A stretch of DNA of 64,000 nucleotides from Streptomyces omiyaensis. Its GTDB lineage: Bacteria; Actinomycetota; Actinomycetes; Streptomycetales; Streptomycetaceae. Positions 1 through 8,566 of the stretch are shown here, piece after piece; position 1 is the stretch's first letter; every line of letters begins with the position of its first letter. A model generated the notes under the pieces. It did not search any database, was not told the origin of the DNA, and saw nothing but the letters and a program-made list of their open reading frames with translations. The position numbers were made by a program, and so were the translations under genes. Location: assembly GCF_014650895.1 (NCBI RefSeq), contig NZ_BMVV01000021.1:1-64000 (forward strand). The letters run 5' to 3'.

Positions 1-118
1 TGCCGCGGCCGCGCGTCACGTTCTCCAGGAACGGGACGACGTCGTCCGGGCCCTCGGGGCCGCCGAAGGAGAGCAGCAGCAGGGCGTCGTACGGGGCGGG
101 ATCGTGCTGATCGGACAT
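1..118 (-). CDS. hemH: Ferrochelatase (coproporphyrin ferrochelatase), N-terminal part only
   Basis: Only the first 39 codons lie in the window; the gene runs off the left edge. The protein begins MSDQHDPAPYDALLLLSFGG and continues with PEGPDDVVPFLENVTRGRG, the usual N-terminus of actinobacterial ferrochelatase, which inserts iron into coproporphyrin III (or protoporphyrin) in the cytoplasm during haem synthesis. The ATG at 118 is the only sensible start. The gene is divergent from the MFS transporter gene that follows, so the two promoters share positions 119-278. The family assignment rests on this N-terminal block alone, because the catalytic His and Glu lie outside the window. Confidence 0.85.
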   Translation of the reverse strand, partial: MSDQHDPAPYDALLLLSFGGPEGPDDVVPFLENVTRGRG

Positions 119-191
119 GGCACCGATCCTGCCACCCGTCACCGGCGGCCCGGGGCGCGGCCCGTCCGGAATTCGGGGGTGATCCGATGGC

Positions 192-220
192 TTCGAACCC
201 TTAGGCTTTAGCTGTTAATT
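192..220 (+). promoter_or_regulatory. Candidate promoter of the MFS transporter gene
   Basis: TTCGAA (192-197) and TTAATT (215-220) are separated by 17 bp in an unusually AT-rich patch. A transcript starting about 6 bp after the second hexamer would begin at or next to the GTG at 225. Inferred by eye only. Confidence 0.3.
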
Positions 221-278
221 ACACGTGTTGACCGCGACGCGCGGCCGGCACGCCGCGTCGCAGAGCCGGAGAACCCCC

Positions 279-1538
279 TTGCCCAGTCCCTACCGCGCGA
301 TCTTCTCGGCGCCCGGTACCACGTCGTTCTCCGTGGCCGGCTTCTTCGGCCGGATGCCCCTGTCCATGATGGGCATCGGCATCGTCACGATGATCTCCCA
401 GGTCACCGGCAGGTACGGCCTCGCCGGCGCCCTCTCGGCGACCCTCGCGATGTCCGCCGCCGTGCTCGGCCCCCAGGTCTCCCGGCTCGTCGACCGGCAC
501 GGGCAGCGCAGGGTGCTCCGCCCGGTCACCCTGATCTCCCTGGCCGCCGCCGCGGGACTGCTGCTCTGCGTGCAGCAGAAGGCGCCGGACTGGACCCTCT
601 TCGCCTTCACTGCGGTGATCGGCGTGGTGCCGAGCGTCGGGGCCATGACCCGGGCCCGCTGGGCGGACATCTACCGGGGCGACGCGCGCTCGCTGCACAC
701 CGCGTACTCGTGGGAGTCGATCGTCGACGAGGTGTGTTTCATCTTCGGCCCGATCATCTCGATCGGCCTGTCGACCACCTGGTTCCCCGAGGCAGGTCCG
801 CTGCTGGCCGGCGTCTTCCTGGCGATCGGCGTCTTCTGGCTGACCGCCCAGCGGGAGACCGAGCCGCAGCCGCACCCGCAGCCAGCCGTCAAGCGCGGTT
901 CGGCGCTCCGCTCCCCCGGCCTCCAGGTCCTCGCGCTGGCCTTCGTCGCCACCGGCGCGATCTTCGGCTCGGTCGACGTGGTCACCGTGGCCTTCGCCGA
1001 GGAGCGGGGCCAGAAGGCCGCCGCCAGCCTGGTCCTCGCCGTCTACGCGCTGGGCTCCTGTCTGGCCGGCGCGGTCTTCGGACTGCTGCACCTGAAGGGC
1101 GAGCCCTCCCGCCGGTGGCTGCTGGGCGTCTGTGCGATGGCCGTGAGTATGATCCCCCTCCTACTGGCCGGGAACCTGCCGTTGCTGGCCGTGGCGCTCT
1201 TTGTCGCGGGCCTCTCCATCGCGCCGACGATGGTGACCACGATGGCCCTCGTCGAGAAGCACGTACCGCACACCCAGCTCACCGAGGGCATGACCTGGAC
1301 CGGCACCGGCCTCGCGATCGGCGTGGCGCTCGGCTCCTCGGCCGCCGGCTGGGTGGTCGACGCCTCGGGGGCGGAGTCCGCGTACGTGGTGCCCGTCGTC
1401 TCGGGCGCGCTCGCGGTCGTGGTGGCCGTCCTCGGCCACCGCCGGCTGCGCAGGCCGGTGCCGAACCGGGAGGGGCGAGATGAGCACGAGGACAGCGGGA
1501 CCGGGGAGCTCCAGGACGGCGGGCGGCCCGTGGCGTAA
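279..1538 (+). CDS. MFS transporter
   Basis: A 419-residue polytopic membrane protein of the major facilitator superfamily, with about twelve hydrophobic segments, a short cytoplasmic loop rich in Glu, Pro and His in the middle, and an RLVDRHGQRR motif in the loop after the second segment (the MFS motif A position). The substrate is unknown; it is most likely an exporter. The TTG at 279 is preceded by GGAGAA at a good distance. A GTG at 225 is an alternative start that could serve a leaderless message. The 3' end overlaps the following FAD-oxidase gene by 59 bp, so the two are probably co-translated. Confidence 0.8.
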   Translation: MPSPYRAIFSAPGTTSFSVAGFFGRMPLSMMGIGIVTMISQVTGRYGLAGALSATLAMSAAVLGPQVSRLVDRHGQRRVLRPVTLISLAAAAGLLLCVQQKAPDWTLFAFTAVIGVVPSVGAMTRARWADIYRGDARSLHTAYSWESIVDEVCFIFGPIISIGLSTTWFPEAGPLLAGVFLAIGVFWLTAQRETEPQPHPQPAVKRGSALRSPGLQVLALAFVATGAIFGSVDVVTVAFAEERGQKAAASLVLAVYALGSCLAGAVFGLLHLKGEPSRRWLLGVCAMAVSMIPLLLAGNLPLLAVALFVAGLSIAPTMVTTMALVEKHVPHTQLTEGMTWTGTGLAIGVALGSSAAGWVVDASGAESAYVVPVVSGALAVVVAVLGHRRLRRPVPNREGRDEHEDSGTGELQDGGRPVA

Positions 1539-2817
1539 CTGGGCGGGGAACGTCACCTCCCGCCCGGTGCGGGAGGTGAGCCCGGCCTCGGCCGAGGAGC
1601 TGGCCGCCGAGATCCGCCGGGCCGCCGAGGACGGGCTGCGGGTGAAGACGGTCGGCACCGGCCACTCCTTCACCTCGATCGCCGCCACCGACGGCGTCCT
1701 GGTCCGTCCCGGCCTGCTCACCGGGATCCGCCGGATCGACCGCGAGGCGATGACGGTGACCGTGGAGTCGGGTACCCCGCTGAAGCGGCTCAACGTGGCG
1801 CTGGCCCGCGAGGGCCTGTCGCTCACGAACATGGGCGACATCATGGAGCAGACGGTCGCCGGGGCCACCTCCACCGGCACCCACGGCACCGGCCGCGACT
1901 CCGCCTCCATCGCGGCCCAGATCCGCGCCCTGGAGCTGGTGACGGCCGACGGCACCCTGATGACCTGTTCGGAGAAGGAGAACCCCGAGGTCTTCGCGGC
2001 GGCCCGGATCGGGCTCGGCGCGCTCGGCGTGGTCACCGCGCTCACCTTCGCCGTCGAGCCGGTCTTCCTGCTCACCGCGCGCGAGGAGCCGATGCGCTTC
2101 GACCGGGTGATCGCCGACTTCGACGAGCTGCACGCGGAGAACGAGCACTTCGAGTTCTACTGGTTCCCCCACACGGACAACTGCAACACCAAGCGCAACA
2201 ACCGCAGCGCCGGTCCCGCCGCCCCGCTGCCGCGCCTCGGCGGCTGGTTCGAGGACGAGTTCCTCTCCAACGGGGTCTTCCAGGCGGCCTGCTCGCTCGG
2301 CCGCGCGGTGCCGCCGGCCATCCCGGCGATCGCCCGGATCTCCAGCCGCGCCCTGTCGGCGCGCACGTACACCGACATCCCGTACAAGGTCTTCACCTCC
2401 CCGCGCCGGGTCCGCTTCCTGGAGATGGAGTACGCGCTGCCGCGGGAGGCCGCGACGGCGGCCCTGCGCGAGCTGAAGGCGATGGTCGAGGGCTCGCCGC
2501 TGAAGGTGAGCTTCCCGGTGGAGGTGCGCACCGCGCCGGCCGACGACATCGCGCTCTCCACGGCCTCGGGCCGGGAGACGGCCTACATCGCGGTGCACCT
2601 CTACAGGGGGACGCCCCACCGCGGGTACTTCACCGCGGTGGAGCGCATCATGACGGCGCACGGGGGCCGCCCGCACTGGGGCAAGGTCCACACCCGGGAC
2701 GCGGAGTACCTGGCGGAGGCCTATCCGCGCTTCGCCGAGTTCACGGCCCTGCGCGACCGGCTCGACCCGGACCGGCGCTTCGCCAACGACCACCTGCGCC
2801 GGGTCCTGGGCGACTGA
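1480..2817 (+). CDS. FAD-linked oxidase, D-arabinono-1,4-lactone oxidase family
   Basis: A 445-residue cytoplasmic flavoprotein. The N-terminal FAD-binding PCMH-type domain carries GTGHSFT around residues 59-65; His62 is the expected site of covalent FAD attachment in the aldonolactone/alditol oxidase family. A GTHGTG loop follows in the same domain. The C-terminal half has the family's HWGK motif and ends in the usual LDP-x-RRFAND-x-LRR block. Members oxidise sugar lactones or alditols with oxygen; the true substrate cannot be read from sequence. The ATG at 1480 follows GGGAGGGG and lies inside the end of the MFS gene, which suggests translational coupling. Its 3' end meets the next gene tail to tail with a 10-bp gap. 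Confidence 0.85.
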   Translation: MSTRTAGPGSSRTAGGPWRNWAGNVTSRPVREVSPASAEELAAEIRRAAEDGLRVKTVGTGHSFTSIAATDGVLVRPGLLTGIRRIDREAMTVTVESGTPLKRLNVALAREGLSLTNMGDIMEQTVAGATSTGTHGTGRDSASIAAQIRALELVTADGTLMTCSEKENPEVFAAARIGLGALGVVTALTFAVEPVFLLTAREEPMRFDRVIADFDELHAENEHFEFYWFPHTDNCNTKRNNRSAGPAAPLPRLGGWFEDEFLSNGVFQAACSLGRAVPPAIPAIARISSRALSARTYTDIPYKVFTSPRRVRFLEMEYALPREAATAALRELKAMVEGSPLKVSFPVEVRTAPADDIALSTASGRETAYIAVHLYRGTPHRGYFTAVERIMTAHGGRPHWGKVHTRDAEYLAEAYPRFAEFTALRDRLDPDRRFANDHLRRVLGD

Positions 2818-2827
2818 CGGGCGCCGG

Positions 2828-3829
2828 TCACCCCGCCGGGGTGCCGGAGGGGGCCGCGGGGGCGTCCGGGAGGGCCGGACCGGTCCCGGGCGCCTCGGCG
2901 GGCGCGGACGGCGTCACCGGGGCCGTCGGGGCCGTCGTCGGCTCCGTGGGCTCCCGCGCCGGGGCCGTGCCGCCGTCGGCGGAGCCGGTCGGGTCCGGGG
3001 CCGGCGCGGTGGTCGGGCCCCCGCTCGGCGTACCGGTCCCGGGGTCGGGGGTGGCGCCGGTGGGGGGCGCGGACGGGGTGCCCGTGCCGGCGCCGGGCCC
3101 GGCGTCCCGCCGGTCCTCGCCGCCGGCGGAGCCGCTCGGCGCGGGGGTCTGCGGCCCGGGCTCCTCCCGCTGCTCCCCGGGGGCGTCCTGCTGCCCGCCG
3201 CCGCGGACCACGGAGCCGAAGGTGGTGGTGCCCTCGGTGCCGCTGAAGTCCTCGCCGGAGACCAGCTCGTAGGTGGTGATGCCGCCCATGGTGACGCCGA
3301 AGACGAGGGCGGCGGCCAGCACCGGACGCCTCCAGCCGCGCAGCCGGGTGCCGTGGGTGGTGGCCGCGCCGAACTCGTCGTCGTACGGGAAGGGGGCCGG
3401 GGCGGCGGGGACGCCGGACAGCGGGGCGCGGTGGTCGCGCGCCGGGGCCGGGAAGGCCGCGGGGAGCCCGTCCTCCCGGGGGAGGACCGGGACCTGACGC
3501 GCCTTCGGCTTGGCGGCCGCGGTCGCGTCCCGCACCTGTTCGCCGGTGCGCTTGAAGAGCTGCTGGAAGAGCGGGCCGCCGCAGGTGGCGACGACGCTGA
3601 TCACGCCGGCACCCAGGATCGTCCCGTAGACGCCGAGGGTGGAGGCGAGTTTGGCGGCGATCACGGCGGCGAGGGCGCTGCCCGCCACCTGGGGCACGCT
3701 CAGGTCGATCTTCCGCTTCGCCCCGTCACCGGGCTCCGGGGGCTCGCCCCCGGGCTCCGGAGTCCGTATCTCCGGGTCGTCCGTGTCGGTCGGCTGCCTG
3801 TGGCGCATCTCCACCCTCTGCCTGGTCAT
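2828..3829 (-). CDS. Hypothetical membrane protein with Pro/Thr/Gly-rich tail
   Basis: A 333-residue protein of unknown function. After a charged N-terminus there is a hydrophobic, Ala/Val/Gly-rich stretch (around residues 42-80: VAGSALAAVIAAKLAS then VYGTILGAGVISVVAT), a linker, a second clear transmembrane helix around residues 150-175, and a long tail (about 150 residues) of Pro, Gly, Thr, Ala and Glu. The tail looks like a disordered, probably extracytoplasmic, wall-spanning segment. The start chosen is the ATG at 3829; a second in-frame ATG at 3808 is also possible. Similar proteins are common in Streptomyces, but I know of no function. It is divergent from sepH. Confidence 0.6.
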   Translation of the reverse strand: MTRQRVEMRHRQPTDTDDPEIRTPEPGGEPPEPGDGAKRKIDLSVPQVAGSALAAVIAAKLASTLGVYGTILGAGVISVVATCGGPLFQQLFKRTGEQVRDATAAAKPKARQVPVLPREDGLPAAFPAPARDHRAPLSGVPAAPAPFPYDDEFGAATTHGTRLRGWRRPVLAAALVFGVTMGGITTYELVSGEDFSGTEGTTTFGSVVRGGGQQDAPGEQREEPGPQTPAPSGSAGGEDRRDAGPGAGTGTPSAPPTGATPDPGTGTPSGGPTTAPAPDPTGSADGGTAPAREPTEPTTAPTAPVTPSAPAEAPGTGPALPDAPAAPSGTPAG

Positions 3830-4239
3830 CTGTTCCACCGTGCACCCAGAAGGGACAAATGAGCGAAGTGAATAGTTCCGTTTCAGGGGGTTCTGTGAAG
3901 AGTGCCACGCGGGAGGAATGGGGACGGGGCCCAACTCCCGCGCACCCCGAGAAGTTGGGCGGCGCGCCGGTCCACCCGAGTGGCCCGAATGGAGTACATT
4001 GACGAACCCTGGGTCCGGACGCCCTCCGGGGCGCCCGGGAACGGAACCGCTACACAGTGTGACCTCCAGTCACTCCGGGTAGTGAACAGGTAACCGTGCC
4101 ATAACGGCGGACCGGGGTCCACGCCCGACACGCCGGGCAACTCGGCAAGGTAGTGGCAGGCTGCACCCGGGCAGGCCACACTCGACTAGCGGAAGCAGCG
4201 ACGCACGTGACGTCGGCAGGCACCACCCGGGAGGTCCCC
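3830..4239. other. Divergent intergenic region upstream of sepH
   Basis: This 410-bp region separates the membrane protein gene (minus) and sepH (plus). It holds an inverted repeat with 8-bp arms (GCCCAACT 3929-3936, AGTTGGGC 3953-3960), a small palindrome GTGAC-N5-GTCAC at 4059-4073 that could be an operator, and a TTGACG hexamer at 3999-4004 without a convincing -10 partner. GGGAGGT at 4228-4234 is the sepH ribosome binding site. No further gene is seen. Confidence 0.35.
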
Positions 4240-5292
4240 ATGCCCGAACTGCGTGTCGTGGCCGTCTCCAACGACGGCACACGACTGGTGCTCAAGGCTG
4301 CCGACAGCACGGAGTACACGCTTCCGATCGACGAGCGACTCCGGGCCGCCGTGCGCAACGACCGCGCCCGCCTCGGTCAGATCGAGATCGAGGTCGAGAG
4401 CCACCTCCGCCCCCGGGACATCCAGGCGCGGATACGAGCCGGTGCCTCCGCCGAGGAGGTCGCCCAGCTCGCCGGCATCCCCGTCGACCGCGTCCGCCGC
4501 TTCGAGGGCCCCGTGCTCGCCGAGCGCGCCTTCATGGCCGAGCGCGCCCGGAAGACCCCGGTGCGCCGTCCCGGCGAGAACAGCGGGCCGCAGCTCGGCG
4601 AGGCGGTGCAGGAGCGGCTGCTGCTCCGCGGCGCCGACAAGGACACCGTGCAGTGGGACTCCTGGCGGCGCGACGACGGCACCTGGGAGGTGCTGCTCGT
4701 CTACCGGGTCGCCGGCGAGGTGCACACCGCCAGCTGGACCTACGACCCGCCGCGCCGGCTCGTCCAGGCCGTGGACGACGAGGCGCGGGCGCTCATCGGC
4801 GAGACCGACGACACCCTCGCCGCAGCGCCGGAGCCGAGCTTCCCCTTCGTCCCGAGGATCGCCCGGCTGCCCCGGGACCGGCCGCTGGACCGGACCCTGG
4901 ACCGGCCGCTCGACCGCGCCCTGGACCGCCAGCTCGACCGGGCCCCGCTGACGGCTTCGGCGGCGGAGCCGGAGGACGAGCGGGACTCGCTCACCAGCCT
5001 CCTGGAGGCGGTGCCCAGCTTCCGCGGCGACCTGGTCGTCCCGGAGCAGCCCGACGGCGAGCCCTCCGACGAGGTCGAGGCGGAGGAGCCCCCGGCTCCC
5101 GCCGCCTCCGCCGGGGCCGGCGCGGCCTACGCCGACGTCCTCATGCCCCGCTCCGTCTCCGGCCACCGCGACCGGCTGCACGGCGCCACCGACCGGCAGG
5201 CGGAGGCCGACGGCGTCCGTCCGGGCCGCCGCGCGGCGGTCCCCAGCTGGGACGAGATCGTCTTCGGCACCCGCAGGAAGAAGCAGGACTGA
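4240..5292 (+). CDS. sepH: Cell division protein SepH (DUF3071)
   Basis: A 350-residue protein. Its N-terminal about 165 residues match DUF3071, which starts MPELRVVAVSNDGTRLVLKA and contains a helix-turn-helix-like segment (SAEEVAQLAGIPVDRVRRFE) near residues 70-90. SepH is known in Streptomyces to bind FtsZ and help assemble sporulation-septum Z-rings. The C-terminal part is acidic and probably disordered, ending in a conserved-looking basic tail (PSWDEIVFGTRRKKQD). The linker carries six near-perfect four-residue repeats of the type D-R-x-L (residues 213-236), listed separately. The ATG at 4240 is preceded by GGGAGGT. A perfect 21-bp inverted repeat follows the stop and separates it from the convergent sulfurtransferase gene. 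Confidence 0.9.
   Translation: MPELRVVAVSNDGTRLVLKAADSTEYTLPIDERLRAAVRNDRARLGQIEIEVESHLRPRDIQARIRAGASAEEVAQLAGIPVDRVRRFEGPVLAERAFMAERARKTPVRRPGENSGPQLGEAVQERLLLRGADKDTVQWDSWRRDDGTWEVLLVYRVAGEVHTASWTYDPPRRLVQAVDDEARALIGETDDTLAAAPEPSFPFVPRIARLPRDRPLDRTLDRPLDRALDRQLDRAPLTASAAEPEDERDSLTSLLEAVPSFRGDLVVPEQPDGEPSDEVEAEEPPAPAASAGAGAAYADVLMPRSVSGHRDRLHGATDRQAEADGVRPGRRAAVPSWDEIVFGTRRKKQD
4876..4947 (+). repeat. 12-bp tandem repeats encoding D-R-x-L in sepH
   Basis: Six consecutive 12-bp units, each GAC CGG/CGC xxx CTG/CTC, encode DRPL DRTL DRPL DRAL DRQL DRAP at residues 213-236 of SepH. The last unit ends in Pro instead of Leu. Synonymous differences between units mean the array is not brand new. 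Confidence 0.85.
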
Positions 5293-5320
5293 CGCCCCCG
5301 GGTTCACGCCCACGGGGTTC

Positions 5321-5363
5321 GCGGGAGGGCCCGTGCCGAGCAGCTCGGCACGGGCCCTCCCGC
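5321..5363. terminator. Bidirectional terminator between sepH and the sulfurtransferase gene
   Basis: A perfect 21-bp inverted repeat (arms 5321-5341 and 5343-5363) has a single central base. It lies between two convergent genes. There is no U-tract, as is usual in Streptomyces. Confidence 0.85.
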
Positions 5364-5379
5364 GTCCTCGCGCGGGGTC

Positions 5380-6207
5380 CTACCGCGGGTCGGGCCCGGT
5401 GGCCACCGGGCGGGACGGGTCCGAGGACCACTCCGACCAGGAGCCGGCGTAGAGGGCCGCCGGGATCCCGGCGAGCTCCAGGGCCAGCACCTCGTGGGCG
5501 CCCGACACGCCGGAGCCGCAGTAGACGCCGACCTCCGCCGCCTCCGCGGCGCCCAGCGCGGCGAACCGGTCGCGGAGCGCGCCGGCGGCGAGGAAGAGAC
5601 CGTCCCCGGCCACGTTCTCCGTCGTCGGGGCCGAGTGGGCGCCCGGGATGTGGCCGCCGACCCGGTCGATCGGCTCCACGTCGCCCCGGTAGCGCTCGGC
5701 GGCCCGGGCGTCCAGCAGCAGCCCCGAACGGGCCAGGGCCGCCGCCTCGTCCGCGTCGAGCAGCCGCAGCCCGCCCGGCTTCGGCGTGAAGTCGCCCGGC
5801 TCGGGCTCCGGCACCTCCGTCGACAGCTCCCCCGGCCAGGCGGCCAGGCCCCCGTCCAGCACCCGCACCTCCTGGTGGCCCGTCCAGCGCAGCAGCCACC
5901 AGGCCCGGGCGGCGCCCCAGCCGAGCCCGCCGTCGTACACCACCACCGGACGGTCGGCGCGGACCCCCGCCCGGCGCATGGCCTTCCCGAATTCCTCCGG
6001 GTCGGGCAGCGGGTGCCGGCCTCCGGAACCGGGCGGACCGGCCAGTTCCGAGTCGAGGTCCACGTAGACGGCGCCCGGCAGGTGGCCCGCCTCGTAGGCG
6101 GGGCGCCCGGGCGGGCCCCCGAGGGTCCAGCGCACGTCCAGCAGGACCGGCGGCCGGGCTCCCGCCGACTCGCCCGCGAGTTCGCTTGCGGAGATGATGG
6201 GGTTCAT
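5380..6207 (-). CDS. Thiosulfate/3-mercaptopyruvate sulfurtransferase (two-domain rhodanese)
   Basis: A 275-residue cytoplasmic enzyme with two rhodanese domains. The N-terminal domain (about residues 5-130) is the structural copy: its active-site position is Asp92 in VVVYDGGLG. The C-terminal domain (about residues 145-270) carries the catalytic loop VYCGSGVSG with Cys230, which forms the persulfide intermediate in sulfur transfer from thiosulfate or mercaptopyruvate to an acceptor. The ATG at 6207 has GAGG upstream on the minus strand. A sulfurtransferase next to sepH is the usual Streptomyces arrangement. It is divergent from the VOC protein gene. Confidence 0.9.
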   Translation of the reverse strand: MNPIISASELAGESAGARPPVLLDVRWTLGGPPGRPAYEAGHLPGAVYVDLDSELAGPPGSGGRHPLPDPEEFGKAMRRAGVRADRPVVVYDGGLGWGAARAWWLLRWTGHQEVRVLDGGLAAWPGELSTEVPEPEPGDFTPKPGGLRLLDADEAAALARSGLLLDARAAERYRGDVEPIDRVGGHIPGAHSAPTTENVAGDGLFLAAGALRDRFAALGAAEAAEVGVYCGSGVSGAHEVLALELAGIPAALYAGSWSEWSSDPSRPVATGPDPR

Positions 6208-6366
6208 GGGGCCATCCTCGCGCAGCCATGCCCGCGGCGGGGAAGGACCCGGCGTCCTCCCGCAGGATCGCGCCAGGCAGGGTGCGACCGGGGCGCGCCG
6301 TGCGCGGCCCGGCGGAACCTCCGGCGGCGGGGCACGGTCACGACCAGGTCCGAGGAGAGAACGACG

Positions 6367-7140
6367 ATGACCGAGGCGGCGCGGCGCAGCCCGGGAACAC
6401 CCTGCTGGGTGAGTCTGATGGTGCACGGGATCGAGACGACGCAGGAGTTCTACCGGGCGCTCTTCGGCTGGGACTTCGTCCCGGGACCGCAGCAGCTGGG
6501 CCCGTACGTGCGCGCGCTGCTGGGCGGGCGGGAGGTCGCCGGCATCGGCCAGCTCCCCCCGGACCGGCACCTGAGCAGCGCCTGGACCACCTACCTCGCC
6601 ACCCGGGACGCCGACGAGACCGCGGAGTCCATCCGCTGCTGCGGCGGGACAGTCGCGGTCGGCCCGCTGGACGCCGGCGAGGCGGGCCGCCTGGTGATCT
6701 GCGCCGATCCGACGGGGGCCGTCTTCGGCGTCTGGGAGGCGGAGGCCCACCACGGCACCGCGCTCGCCGGGCCGCCCGGGACACCGGTCTGGAACGAGCT
6801 GCTGACGTACGAGACCGCCACGGTCGGCAAGTTCTACCGGACGGTCTTCGGGTACGAGATCGCGCCGGTGGTGTCGCCCGACTTCGACTACGCCACCCTG
6901 CACGTCGACGGGCGCCCGGTCGCCTCGCTCCACGGGGTCGGCGAGTCGCTGCCCCGGGACCGGGGCCCGCACTGGATGACGTACTTCGAGGTCGACGACG
7001 CCGACGCGGCGGCCGGGCTGGTGGCGGAGCTCGGCGGCCAGGTGCTGCGGCCGCCCCGGGACGGCACGGCCGGCCGGCTCGCGCTGGTCGCGGACCCGGA
7101 GGGGGCGGTGTTCACCCTCGTGAGGTCCCGCGGTCGTTGA
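6367..7140 (+). CDS. VOC family protein with two glyoxalase-like domains
   Basis: A 257-residue protein made of two vicinal-oxygen-chelate modules (about residues 10-125 and 135-255). Each has the typical opening W-x-(D/E)L and F-Y-x-x-(L/V)-F-G-(W/Y) pattern (FYRALFGWDF, then FYRTVFGYEI) and ends with a DP-x-GA-x-F strand. Such tandem VOC proteins in actinomycetes are often called hydroxylases or glyoxalase/bleomycin-resistance proteins, but the substrate is not predictable. The ATG at 6367 is preceded by GAGGAGAG. No operon partner is apparent; the next gene is convergent. Confidence 0.85.
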   Translation: MTEAARRSPGTPCWVSLMVHGIETTQEFYRALFGWDFVPGPQQLGPYVRALLGGREVAGIGQLPPDRHLSSAWTTYLATRDADETAESIRCCGGTVAVGPLDAGEAGRLVICADPTGAVFGVWEAEAHHGTALAGPPGTPVWNELLTYETATVGKFYRTVFGYEIAPVVSPDFDYATLHVDGRPVASLHGVGESLPRDRGPHWMTYFEVDDADAAAGLVAELGGQVLRPPRDGTAGRLALVADPEGAVFTLVRSRGR

Positions 7141-7217
7141 CGCGGGGGCCCCTGGCCTCCCGGCCGCGCCCGTCGGCCACCCCCGGCGCCGGCCACCGAT
7201 CCCGGCCGCGCCCCGGG

Positions 7218-8564
7218 TCAGCGGCGGGCGCGGGCGAGGCTCCGGCGGAGGAGCGAGGGGCCGGCCGGGGCGGGACCGCCCGGAAGGCCCAGCTGGGTGA
7301 GGCGTTCCGGCTGGAAGTGGTGGGCGACCGCCGGGTCGTCGTGGTGCGCCGCGAGGTACAGCTCGGTCTCGGCCCGCAGGCCGGGGTGGGCCTTGTGCCG
7401 CATGCAGAAGCCCACCGCGCGGACGAGCGGGGCGAGCGAGTCCGGGGCCGGTCCGGGCACGGCGGGCTCCGCGTCGCCCTCCAGGGCCGGGACGAGGTGG
7501 TCGACCACGGTGAGCGGGATGCGGTTGCTGTTCTCGAAGGGGGTCAGCCGCTCCAGGAGCTCCTCGGTGCCGACCCGGGCGACGGGCACCCCGTAGTAGA
7601 CGGCGGCGGTGAGCATCGCCGTGGAGAAGCAGCCGACGACCAGCCGCAGCGCGCAGCGCTCGTAGAAGGTCTCGGCGAGCAGCGGCACGTCGAGGACGGT
7701 GAGCCGGACCCCGGCCGCCTCGGCCGCCTCCCGGAGGGCGGTGGAGTAGCCGGCGGGCGCGGTGGGATGCGGCTTGAAGACGATGCTGCGGTGTCCGAGG
7801 GCGGCGGCGCCCCGGACCATCCGCACGTGGAGCTCCTCCTCCTCCTCGCCGGTGAGCAGGCCGAGCGCGGCGAGGTACTGGCCGAGGAGCAGCGCGGTGG
7901 GCCGGGCGGCCACGGCGGCGGCGACGGCGGGGTCGTCGCCCGCGTCGGCGGCGATCTCGGCGAGGACGGCGCGGAAGGCGGCGTCGGGGACCAGCTCGGA
8001 CGGGGTGCCGTACTCGGTGAGGAGCATCGGGGTCAGGCCGGGCACCAGGTCGAGGTGGAGGAGGCGGCGGATCCGGCAGGCGAGGGACTGGGCGACGTCC
8101 GTGCGGGTGGGGCCGTAGCTCATCAGCCCGTCGGCGTACACCTCGACGGAGCTCTCCGGGAAGCAGGCGCCGAGCGCCTTGGCCGGGTTGACCTGGATGG
8201 ACTCCACGACCAGCTCGACCCGGGCGGTGCCGAGGTCCCAGGCGGTGCGCAGCACGCGCTGCCAGAGCGGGGCCTCCTCGGGGCGGGGGGCCCAGGCGGC
8301 CGGGTGGTAGGGGTGGATCGTCTCGTTCCAGTCGAGGACGCCGTCGAAGCGGGCGGCGAGGCGCGCGTAGCCGGTCATGGTCTCCAGGCGGAGCGCGGTC
8401 TCCGGGATCTCGGCGTTGTGCGAGAGGAGCAGGAGCCGGCGGGCCGTGCCGGGGGCTCCGTAGAGGCCGGCGTCGATCGCGGCGGCGACGGTCGCGGCGC
8501 CGTACAGCGTGGAGACCTGGAAGATCTGGACCGGGAGCGGGCCGGGGGCCGTGTCGGTGGGCAT
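7218..8564 (-). CDS. Alpha-2,8-polysialyltransferase-like protein
   Basis: A 448-residue protein resembling the bacterial polysialyltransferase/GT52-like family often annotated in Streptomyces. Visible features are an N-terminal Rossmann-like half opening with PVQIFQVSTLYGAATVAAAID, an EVYADGLMSYGP segment in the middle, and a C-terminal HRSIVFKPHPTAP motif like the H-P motifs of bacterial sialyl- and polysialyltransferases, followed by a conserved GCFSTAMLTAA loop. It is presumed to transfer a sugar to a surface glycan; polysialic acid as the product is not shown. It starts 2 bp after the stop of the GT2 gene upstream in transcription, so the two are co-translated. Confidence 0.75.
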   Translation of the reverse strand: MPTDTAPGPLPVQIFQVSTLYGAATVAAAIDAGLYGAPGTARRLLLLSHNAEIPETALRLETMTGYARLAARFDGVLDWNETIHPYHPAAWAPRPEEAPLWQRVLRTAWDLGTARVELVVESIQVNPAKALGACFPESSVEVYADGLMSYGPTRTDVAQSLACRIRRLLHLDLVPGLTPMLLTEYGTPSELVPDAAFRAVLAEIAADAGDDPAVAAAVAARPTALLLGQYLAALGLLTGEEEEELHVRMVRGAAALGHRSIVFKPHPTAPAGYSTALREAAEAAGVRLTVLDVPLLAETFYERCALRLVVGCFSTAMLTAAVYYGVPVARVGTEELLERLTPFENSNRIPLTVVDHLVPALEGDAEPAVPGPAPDSLAPLVRAVGFCMRHKAHPGLRAETELYLAAHHDDPAVAHHFQPERLTQLGLPGGPAPAGPSLLRRSLARARR

Positions 8565-8566
8565 GG

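Noticed and set aside
3999..4027. TTGACG as -35 of a sepH promoter
   Set aside because: No acceptable -10 hexamer lies 16-19 bp downstream.
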